Shown here: positions 6,096 through 11,498 of the stretch, in pieces | Position numbering within the stretch: position 1 is the first letter of the stretch | Layout: the number at the start of each line of letters is the position of its first letter | NCBI GenBank assembly: GCA_041686695.1 | Contig: JAWLDJ010000070.1 | Span: 1-11,498, forward strand | Length of the DNA stretch: 11,498 bases | Source of the DNA: T1Sed10-7 sp041686695 | Lineage (GTDB): Bacteria > Actinomycetota > Nitriliruptoria > Nitriliruptorales > Nitriliruptoraceae | Reading direction: 5' to 3' | Translations under genes and position numbers: made by a program | Notes under the pieces: generated by a model | Seen by the model: the letters and a program-made list of their open reading frames with translations, nothing else | Databases searched by the model: none | What the model was told of the DNA's origin: nothing

Positions 6096-7777
6096 GCCCC
6101 GCCGCCGGTCGGCCAGCCAGCGTCACGTTGCACGCCTTCGCGCCCTCCGCTGCCGAGGTGCCCCTGCTGCAGGAGCGGCTCCGCCAGCTCGGGAGCGACG
6201 CCCCCGTCAGGACCTCACCCATGGTGTCTGCGCCTGGCGGTCTGCATGGTCAGTCCCTGCTGTGGAGCTGGACCGCCGATGGCATCGAGGCCCTGGGAGG
6301 CTTCGCCGCAGCCTGTCACGAGCTCCACCTCGCCCTGCTCGTCGGGATCGCTCGCTGGGTCCCGTTGGAGACCGTGCTGGGCGTGCTGGCAGCGGCGGGC
6401 CTGCGCCCACGAGCCGCTGCGCGCCTGGAGATCGGGGGGCATCGGGGGGTCGAGCTCGCGATGACCCGCGACGAGGTACCGGAGCCCTCGCTGGCGCTGG
6501 CGCTGCTCGAGCTCGTGACGTGGTCGGCACCGTGGCACCGGGGGCGACAGCAACCGCTGCGCCTGGCCGTGGAGGGCGCCACACCGCATGACCTGCGCGA
6601 CCATCCCCACGCCAGCGACACCCGTGCCGTCTGGCAGGCGTCGCCGGCGGCGCTGCGTCTGGCCTCGCCCGAGATCGTCCTGGTCGGCGAGCCTGGCGAC
6701 CAGGACGCCCACCCCACGGTCCGGGACATCCGCTCGACCGACGGGACCCCGCGGGTCGAGCGCGTACCCACCTCCGGTGACGAGGCGCTGCGACGCCCGA
6801 CGCTCGCGGCAGAGCCGCTCCTGCTGGCGACCCGGGGGATGCGACCGGAGACGGCCTTCGGGCGGTCCGGCAGCTCGGCATCGGTGGTGGCGATCCTCCA
6901 GCAGCTGGCGGCCGGGACCCCGGTCGACCTCCCCGAAGCGGTCCGCCGGCAGCTGGCGCCCGAGGTGGTCGCGGCGGCCGAGAGCCCGGACCTCGGTGCG
7001 GCGGGCGCCGTGCACCAGCTGCGGGCCAGGACCCGCCTGCGCTGGTCGGTCGTGCGCCACCACAGTGCGATCGGTCTCGCGGTGTCGCTGGAGGCGCGCA
7101 CGTCCCGGGCAGTGGTCCCGCGGCCCCGGCTGAGCCTCTGCCTCGACGCGAGCGCTGCCGAGCAGCCCGCGGCCATCGATGCGGCCATCCAGCAGCTGGC
7201 TGCCCAGCGACGTCGACCCGACGAGGTGGTCCTGGCCACCGCCGAGGGCGCCGGTCGCGCTGCGGCCGTTGCGCCCCTGGCCGCACGCCTGCGAGCGGCG
7301 CTCGGGGTCGAGGTCGGCGTGGTCGGCACGCACGACGCCGCTCGAGGCACCACCGGCGACCTCGTGGTCGTCGCGCCGCTCGATGCCCAGCTGGCGACCG
7401 ACGCACTGGCCGATCTCGAGCTCGCCCACCGGCTGTGGGCTCCGACCGTGTCCGTCGTCCCCGTGGAGTTCGTCCTCGACGACGGCGAAGGCCTCCATCG
7501 GAGCGCCACCGAGCACGACGAGGGTCTGGGCGTCCCGGCGACGATCGGTGTCCTGGCGGTGGCTGGACGCGAGCTGCGGGCCCACTGGCGCGCCGAGGAG
7601 CTCACCCTCGACCGACGAGAGGGGTTCGTGGCGGACGCCGTACGCCGAGGAGCGATGGTCCACACCATGCCGAGCGTGCGTGCGGTGTTCCGGGGGACGC
7701 CGGCGACGCTCCAGGGGGCGCACCACCTCGACGTCGGCGCACGGACGCTGCTCGTCGGCGACCGAGCGGGACCCTGA
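6092..7777 (+). CDS. Large glycosyltransferase-like protein with degenerate GT2 domain
   Basis: 561 residues from GTG 6092, which overlaps the previous stop as GTGA and has GGAG 5 bases upstream. Residues 64-125 (GFAAACHELHLALLVGIARWVP, LAAAGLRPRAAARLEIGG) form a helix-strand pattern that can be laid alongside residues 93-155 of the preceding protein. Residues 235-335 (RRPTLAAEPLLLATRGMRPE, SVVAILQQLAAGTPV, VRHHSAIGLAVSLE) resemble the C-terminal half of GT-B enzymes and precede a GT2-like region, as in the neighbour. In the latter (346-535), LSLCLDAS, AIDAAIQQLAAQRRRPDEVVLA and GDLVVVAPLDAQLATDALADL follow GT2 topology, but the DXD position reads VVVAPLDA and no DDGS is present. It is probably a paralogue that lost or changed catalysis, perhaps a partner of the coupled GT2 protein. 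No signal peptide or membrane segment is seen. Confidence 0.6.
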   Translation: MSPAAGRPASVTLHAFAPSAAEVPLLQERLRQLGSDAPVRTSPMVSAPGGLHGQSLLWSWTADGIEALGGFAAACHELHLALLVGIARWVPLETVLGVLAAAGLRPRAAARLEIGGHRGVELAMTRDEVPEPSLALALLELVTWSAPWHRGRQQPLRLAVEGATPHDLRDHPHASDTRAVWQASPAALRLASPEIVLVGEPGDQDAHPTVRDIRSTDGTPRVERVPTSGDEALRRPTLAAEPLLLATRGMRPETAFGRSGSSASVVAILQQLAAGTPVDLPEAVRRQLAPEVVAAAESPDLGAAGAVHQLRARTRLRWSVVRHHSAIGLAVSLEARTSRAVVPRPRLSLCLDASAAEQPAAIDAAIQQLAAQRRRPDEVVLATAEGAGRAAAVAPLAARLRAALGVEVGVVGTHDAARGTTGDLVVVAPLDAQLATDALADLELAHRLWAPTVSVVPVEFVLDDGEGLHRSATEHDEGLGVPATIGVLAVAGRELRAHWRAEELTLDRREGFVADAVRRGAMVHTMPSVRAVFRGTPATLQGAHHLDVGARTLLVGDRAGP

Positions 7778-7796
7778 ACCCTCGGTCAGCCGGTCC
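7769..7796 (+). terminator. Hairpin spanning the stop codon of the 6092-7777 gene
   Basis: GGACC-CTGA (7769-7777) pairs with TCAG (7786-7789) and GGTCC (7792-7796), with a 2-base CC bulge and an 8-base loop. The stop codon TGA is in the 5' arm. It cannot form together with the hairpin at 7793-7831 because bases 7793-7796 are shared. There is no T-run. Confidence 0.3.
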
Positions 7797-7831
7797 GTGC
7801 TCGTGACCTTCCGCCAGGTCGGGGCACGGAC
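7793..7831 (+). terminator. Two-part hairpin after the first plus-strand operon
   Basis: GTCCGTGC (7793-7800) pairs perfectly with GCACGGAC (7824-7831). Inside it GACCT (7805-7809) pairs with AGGTC (7816-7820) around a 6-base loop, giving 8 plus 5 bp of stem. It is the strongest structure in the 106-base gap and a likely rho-independent-type or stalling terminator without a U tract. Confidence 0.45.
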
Positions 7832-7835
7832 GTCA

Positions 7836-7841
7836 TAGGCT
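7836..7841 (+). promoter_or_regulatory. Possible -10 element for the multimodular glycosyltransferase gene
   Basis: TAGGCT fits the actinobacterial TANNNT -10, and a start near 7848 would leave about 35 bases before ATG 7884. No good -35 is visible at the right distance. Identical GGACGT hexamers at 7828-7833 and 7850-7855 flank it 22 bp apart. Confidence 0.3.
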
Positions 7842-7870
7842 CCCGCCCCGGACGTGGCGAACCGTCCACC

Positions 7871-7875
7871 GGAGG
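7871..7875 (+). promoter_or_regulatory. Shine-Dalgarno site for the multimodular glycosyltransferase
   Basis: GGAGG lies 8 bases before ATG 7884 and is the best ribosome site in the window. It fixes this start over downstream candidates. Confidence 0.75.
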
Positions 7876-7883
7876 GGTGAGGT

Positions 7884-10800
7884 ATGGGCTTGGGTGCAGC
7901 GGTGCGCCGGCGGTTCGGCGCCGCCACCGCGACCCATCGCGCCCGGCGCATCATCGCCGCGTCGGGCCTGTTCGATCCCGTGTGGTACGGCGAGCAGGCC
8001 GGTCTGCCCGTGGCGCGCGCGACCATCGACCACTACCTCGCCGAGGGAGAACGCCGCGGCTGGAGCCCTCATCCGCTCTTCGACGTGGCCTGGTACCGCC
8101 GGCAGGTCAGGGGAGCTGCGCGCTCGCAGCTGGGGGCCTTCGCCCACTACCTGCGGCGCGGAGCGGTGCGGGGTGACCGACCGCATGAGATCTTCGACCG
8201 GGACTGGTACCTGGAGCGGGCCCCGGACGCGTTGCAGCACCCCGCGGGCTTGCTGGGGCACTACCTCGAGGTCGGCGGTCCCGCCGGCATCACCCCGAAT
8301 CCGTGGCTGGCGGCGTCAACGGTGACCAGCACCCGTGGTGCGGGCCGAGCCACCGACCTCCCCGCGGTCGCCGTCATCCGCAGGTTCGCCGAGCTCGAGC
8401 GTGCGGCCGGTCCCTCGCAGGAGGCCACCCGCTCGTCGCCGAGCTTCGACCTGCGCACGACGGAACGGTTGCTCAGCGAACTCGTCGAGCCGTTCCACGC
8501 GGCCTGCGCCACGCCGCCGCTGGTGTCCGTCGTCCTGCCCACCTACGACCGCGCCGAGCCCCTGCGGCGGGCCATCGCGAGCGTGGTCGCCCAGAGCTAC
8601 GAGCACTGGGAGTTGATCGTCGCCGACGACGGCAGCACCGATGACACGCCAGCAGTGGTGGCCGCGTTCGCCGATCCGCGGATCCTGCACCTGCCACTCG
8701 CACGCGGCGGCGTCTGTCGGGCGCGCAACGCGGGACTCGAGCGAGCGCGCGGACGCTACGTGGCCTACCTCGATTCCGACAACGCCTGGGAGCCGCGGTT
8801 CCTCGAGGTGCTGGTGGCCTTCCTCGAGTCGAGCGAGTACCGAGCGGCCCACAGCGCACTGCGTTACACGGAGGAGGGTGCCACCCTCTACCGCACCGGG
8901 CCGTTCGATCGAGCACACCTGCTGCTACAGAACGCCATCGACTGCAACACGATCGTCCACGAGCGCGAGCTCGCCGAGGAGATCGGTGGCTGGGACGAGG
9001 AGCTGCGCCGCACCAACGACTGGGACTACGTCCTGCGGTTGACGGCCGCCACTGCGCTCGCCTACGTCCCCTACGTCGGGGTGGACTACGAGCACGACCG
9101 CCGCAAGACCGACCGCATCACCATCCGTGAGCCGGTCGGCTACCGGATGAAGGTCAGACACAAGCACCTGCTCGACTGGTCGCGGCCCACCGGGATCGAA
9201 CCGGGGACCGTCTCGGTGGTCATCGTCGCCGAGACGCCGCTCGAACTGCTCGAGAGCTGCGTCACCTCGGTCCTGGCGCGGTCGGAGCATCCGGCGCTCG
9301 AGGTCATCGTGGTCGACCCCGGGCTGTCCCGCGGCGATGGGCTGCGGGTGGCCGGACTCGAGCTGCTCGATCCTCGCGTGCAGGTCCTCCGGCTGGTCGG
9401 CGAGTTGCACCAGGTCATCCCGCGCAACGCCGGGGCGCTGCAGGCCCGGGGTGAGCACGTGGTCTTCCTGACCTCGGATCTCCGGGTCTCCGCCGGGTGG
9501 CTGCCGCCGCTGCTGGAGGCGATGGACGAGGGTGCGGCGGCCGCACAGCCGTTGGTGCTCGACCACGGTGGCGTCGTCATCTCCACCGGCCTGTTCTTCC
9601 CGGCGAGCGGGCTGCCCTACCTGGCATGGGCCGGATCGGCGGAACACTCGCCCTGGGTCCGTAGCGCTGCGCGACGCCGGGCGCTGACGCGCCACTGCCT
9701 GATGGTGCGAGGTCAGGACCTCCGCCGCGAGCGCGGGTTCGATCCGCTGTTCCTGCGGTCGCTGTTCGACGCGGACCTCTGCCTGCGGCTCACGGCGACG
9801 GGAGGCCACGTCAGCTACGTGGCCGACAGCGTGGTCGTGCGGCAGTTCGACCGTCGACGTCGCAGCGTGCGCGACGCGTCCCACAACGACCGGACGGTGT
9901 TCGAGGAGCGGTGGGACGGCCGCGTGGTCGCCGACGAGCCGGACGCCTTCGAGGAGCACGGCCTCGTCACCGGACCGCGGACCTTCACCGCCGCGCCTGA
10001 TGGCTCACAGGCGGCGACGCACGTCCCCGCCATCGAGATCCGGGATCGTCGGCCGGCCCCCCTGCGGTGGGCGATCAAGATCGCCGCCCGTGAGGTGGAG
10101 GTCCGCGAGTCGTGGGGCGACTGGCACTTCGCCGGCGCCCTCCGCGACGAACTCCAGGCCCTCGGTCACGAGGTGGTGATCGATCTGCACGACGCCTGGT
10201 ACCGACCGACCGCCGGCCTCGACGACGTGGTGCTCTGCCTGCGGGGCGTGCGGCGCTACCACCCTGATCCCGACCAGCTCAACCTGCTCTGGGTCATCAG
10301 CCACCCGGATGACGTGCGCGATGCCGAGTACCGCGGCTACGACCGCGTCTTCGTCGCCTCGGAGCCCCATGCTCGCGCCCTCGAGGACGACCGCGGCGTC
10401 CCGGCCGAGGTGCTGCTCCAGTGCACCGACCCGGCGCGCTTCCAGCCGTCGCCAGCCGAGGCCGGTGGGCCGCGGGTGCTGTTCGTCGGCAACTCGCGGA
10501 TGATCCTCCGCCCGATCGTCCGTGACGCCATCGAGGCAGGCCTCGACCTGACCATCGTCGGAGCGAAGTGGCGGGGGTTGGTCGCGGACCGCTACGTGCT
10601 CGCCGAGCACGTCCCCAACGAGGAACTCCCGGCGCTGTACCGCTCGGCCGGTGTCGTGCTGAACGACCACTGGGCCGACATGCGGCGGCGCGGTTTCCTC
10701 TCCAACCGCCTCTTCGACCTCGCTGCCTGCGGCGTGCCGGTCGTCAGCGACGAGATCGAGGGGCTGGAGGTGTTCGGCGGCCTCGTTCGAACCTACCGCG

Positions 10801-10982
10801 ACCCCCCGGGACTCGGGGCGGCCGTCGATGCTGCACTCGCGGCCCGAGGGCGTGAGCACGCGGCCCGCCTCGACCTCGCCGACGCCGTCCGCGAGCGGCA
10901 CACCTTCGCCGCCCGGGCCCGGACCCTGGCCGCCGCGGCCGCCGGCGCCGCCGATACCCGTAGAGCGAGAGCGCCAGCCTGA
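7884..10982 (+). CDS. Multimodular glycosyltransferase: FDxxWY repeats, two GT2 domains and a CgeB-like GT-B domain
   Basis: 1032 residues. Residues 30-140 hold three units of about 38 residues, each with FDxxWY (30, 66, 104) and HYL (50, 88, 126), a repeat often seen fused to surface-polysaccharide glycosyltransferases. Residues 212-432 are a GT2 domain with SVVLPTYDR, VADDGS (246-251), RARNAGLERARG and the DXD motif DSDN (297-300), then NDWDYVLRL (378-386); it should be active. Residues 442-685 are a second GT2-like domain (VSVVIVAE, PRNAG 513-517, FDADLCLRL 628-636) in which the DXD site reads TSDLR (530-534), so catalysis is less certain. Residues 723-1015 resemble the CgeB/Glyco_trans_1_2 GT-B family: LLWVISHPDD (801-810), VLFVGN, and GFLSNRLFDLAACGVPVVSDEI (937-958). 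Three potential transfer sites in one chain suggest stepwise building of a repeat unit or decoration of a surface glycan. There is no signal peptide or transmembrane segment, so it is cytoplasmic or membrane-peripheral. The linkages made are unknown. Confidence 0.85.
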   Translation: MGLGAAVRRRFGAATATHRARRIIAASGLFDPVWYGEQAGLPVARATIDHYLAEGERRGWSPHPLFDVAWYRRQVRGAARSQLGAFAHYLRRGAVRGDRPHEIFDRDWYLERAPDALQHPAGLLGHYLEVGGPAGITPNPWLAASTVTSTRGAGRATDLPAVAVIRRFAELERAAGPSQEATRSSPSFDLRTTERLLSELVEPFHAACATPPLVSVVLPTYDRAEPLRRAIASVVAQSYEHWELIVADDGSTDDTPAVVAAFADPRILHLPLARGGVCRARNAGLERARGRYVAYLDSDNAWEPRFLEVLVAFLESSEYRAAHSALRYTEEGATLYRTGPFDRAHLLLQNAIDCNTIVHERELAEEIGGWDEELRRTNDWDYVLRLTAATALAYVPYVGVDYEHDRRKTDRITIREPVGYRMKVRHKHLLDWSRPTGIEPGTVSVVIVAETPLELLESCVTSVLARSEHPALEVIVVDPGLSRGDGLRVAGLELLDPRVQVLRLVGELHQVIPRNAGALQARGEHVVFLTSDLRVSAGWLPPLLEAMDEGAAAAQPLVLDHGGVVISTGLFFPASGLPYLAWAGSAEHSPWVRSAARRRALTRHCLMVRGQDLRRERGFDPLFLRSLFDADLCLRLTATGGHVSYVADSVVVRQFDRRRRSVRDASHNDRTVFEERWDGRVVADEPDAFEEHGLVTGPRTFTAAPDGSQAATHVPAIEIRDRRPAPLRWAIKIAAREVEVRESWGDWHFAGALRDELQALGHEVVIDLHDAWYRPTAGLDDVVLCLRGVRRYHPDPDQLNLLWVISHPDDVRDAEYRGYDRVFVASEPHARALEDDRGVPAEVLLQCTDPARFQPSPAEAGGPRVLFVGNSRMILRPIVRDAIEAGLDLTIVGAKWRGLVADRYVLAEHVPNEELPALYRSAGVVLNDHWADMRRRGFLSNRLFDLAACGVPVVSDEIEGLEVFGGLVRTYRDPPGLGAAVDAALAARGREHAARLDLADAVRERHTFAARARTLAAAAAGAADTRRARAPA
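7971..8303 (+). repeat. Three FDxxWY...HYL repeats encoded at the start of the multimodular transferase
   Basis: Units begin FDPVWY, FDVAWY and FDRDWY at residues 30, 66 and 104. HYL sits at 50, 88 and 126, an exact 38-residue period. The second and third units open with a P.xIFD/PLFD-type join, and the last ends TPNP. The DNA has diverged, so this is an old protein-level repeat. Confidence 0.75.
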
Positions 10983-10988
10983 CGTCTC

Positions 10989-11027
10989 TCGGCACCGAGG
11001 TCTCAAGCCCTGCCGGGTCGGTGCCGA
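10989..11027 (+). terminator. 10-bp inverted repeat after the multimodular glycosyltransferase
   Basis: TCGGCACCGA (10989-10998) and TCGGTGCCGA (11018-11027) are perfect reverse complements around a 19-base loop, starting 7 bases past the stop codon. No T-run follows. It overlaps the candidate sigma-28-like promoter at 11003-11030, so it may act as a terminator, an operator or both. Confidence 0.45.
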
Positions 11028-11030
11028 CGA
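11003..11030 (+). promoter_or_regulatory. Sigma-28 (FliA/WhiG)-like promoter for the secreted amidase-like gene
   Basis: TCAAG (11003-11007), then exactly 15 bases, then GCCGACGA (11023-11030). This is close to the TAAA-N14-16-GCCGATAA class and has the same spacing as the element before the CAP gene. A start near 11037 would leave about 45 bases of leader before ATG 11082. Confidence 0.45.
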
Positions 11031-11081
11031 CACGGGTGCCCATCCACGTCCCCTCCTCCGAGCTCGACAACCGAGGTCCGC

Positions 11082-11498
11082 ATGCTTCTGGGTCGGATCA
11101 CCTTCCTGCTCGTCGCCTCCTTGGTGCTCACCGTCGTTCCCGTCGTCCCCGGGATGGCCTTGGAACCGGAACCGCCCGAGGTGCGCGCGGCAGACCAGGC
11201 GGTACCAGCAGCCGACGAGGTGGGCGACGGCGTGTCCGGTGCCGAGGCGCCCGCGCCGGTGGTCGAAGCCGAGCACCCCTTCAACATGATCGGCTTCAAG
11301 CTCCCCGAGGGTGTGGAAGGGGTGATGGTCCGCACTGCGCTCGCGGGGGGCGAGTGGTCGCCGTGGAGCCGTCTCGAGGTCGATGTCGAGGGACTCGACG
11401 GTCCCGACCCGGACAGCGAGGAAGCACGGCAGGCGACCCCGAACGTCACCGCACCGCTGTGGGCAGGCGAGGCGGACCGGTTCCAGGTGCGCGTCGAC
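11082..11498 (+). CDS. Secreted protein, probable N-acetylmuramoyl-L-alanine amidase N-terminus (partial)
   Basis: 139 residues are present and the gene runs off the right edge. ATG 11082 has GAGG 5 bases upstream. Residues 1-25 are a signal peptide (LGRI, then a hydrophobic core FLLVASLVLTVVPVV, with cleavage near PGMA). Residues 26-65 are an acidic, Ala/Pro/Glu-rich linker. Residues 67-139 (FNMIGFKLPEG, VMVRTALAGGEWSPWSRLE, GPDPDSEEARQ, APLWAGEADRFQVRV) match the beta-rich N-terminal segment that in actinobacterial exported amidases of the PGRP/Amidase_2 type precedes the zinc-binding catalytic domain. That catalytic domain would lie beyond the window, so the enzyme assignment is inferred. 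If correct, it cleaves the bond between muramic acid and L-alanine in peptidoglycan outside the membrane. Its promoter resembles that of the secreted CAP gene. Confidence 0.65.
   Translation, partial: MLLGRITFLLVASLVLTVVPVVPGMALEPEPPEVRAADQAVPAADEVGDGVSGAEAPAPVVEAEHPFNMIGFKLPEGVEGVMVRTALAGGEWSPWSRLEVDVEGLDGPDPDSEEARQATPNVTAPLWAGEADRFQVRVD

Noticed and set aside
6431..6450. Tandem 10-bp repeat ATCGGGGGGC/ATCGGGGGGT
   Set aside because: It is a two-unit coding coincidence within the 6092-7777 gene with no sign of an array or regulatory role.
6215..8026. A 603-codon minus-strand open frame
   Set aside because: Antisense to the 6092-7777 gene, with Arg/Gly/Pro/Gln-rich composition and no motifs; it also crosses the hairpin and promoter region.
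10005..11276. A 423-codon minus-strand open frame across the 10983-11081 gap
   Set aside because: Antisense to the CgeB-like module and the amidase-like start, both of which show clear protein motifs on the plus strand.

Overview
The window is about 70% G+C with strong third-position GC bias, GTG starts and Shine-Dalgarno-type leaders. Together with a long-form RmlA, a secreted CAP protein and a PGRP-type amidase start, this points to a high-GC actinomycete. A deep-branching lineage such as Nitriliruptoria or Acidimicrobiia is a guess from overall style, not something the sequence proves. Coding density is high and the largest gap between genes is about 130 bases. I see no tRNA, rRNA, CRISPR array, insertion sequence, integrase or plasmid function.

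Left part (1-4453, minus strand). Read in transcription order, there is a glycosyltransferase-like protein (3089-4453), a GC-rich hairpin, then a secreted CAP-domain protein with five C-terminal GDW repeats (1763-2959) that has its own sigma-28-like promoter. After these come the first two dTDP-deoxysugar genes: long-form glucose-1-phosphate thymidylyltransferase (rmlA, 618-1688) and dTDP-glucose 4,6-dehydratase (rmlB/rfbB, cut by the window edge). rmlA and rmlB make dTDP-4-keto-6-deoxyglucose, the precursor of dTDP-L-rhamnose and other deoxysugars. rmlC and rmlD are not in the window.

Right part (4479-11498, plus strand). A GT2 glycosyltransferase (4479-6095) starts nearly head-to-head with the minus-strand gene. 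It is translationally coupled (4-base GTGA overlap) to a large glycosyltransferase-like protein with no DXD motif (6092-7777). A gap holding two mutually exclusive hairpins and a possible promoter follows. Next is a 1032-residue multimodular glycosyltransferase (7884-10982): three FDxxWY/HYL repeats, two GT2 modules and a CgeB-like GT-B module. A 10-bp inverted repeat and a second sigma-28-like promoter then lead to a secreted protein (11082 to the edge) that looks like the N-terminus of a peptidoglycan amidase.

The likely theme is assembly of a cell-surface glycan. Nucleotide-sugar supply (rmlA, rmlB) sits beside four glycosyltransferase or glycosyltransferase-like proteins and is flanked by two secreted envelope proteins. 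The most unusual points are the three-module transferase, two glycosyltransferase relatives that seem to have lost catalytic motifs, and a shared TCAAG-N15-CCGA promoter pattern in front of both secreted genes.
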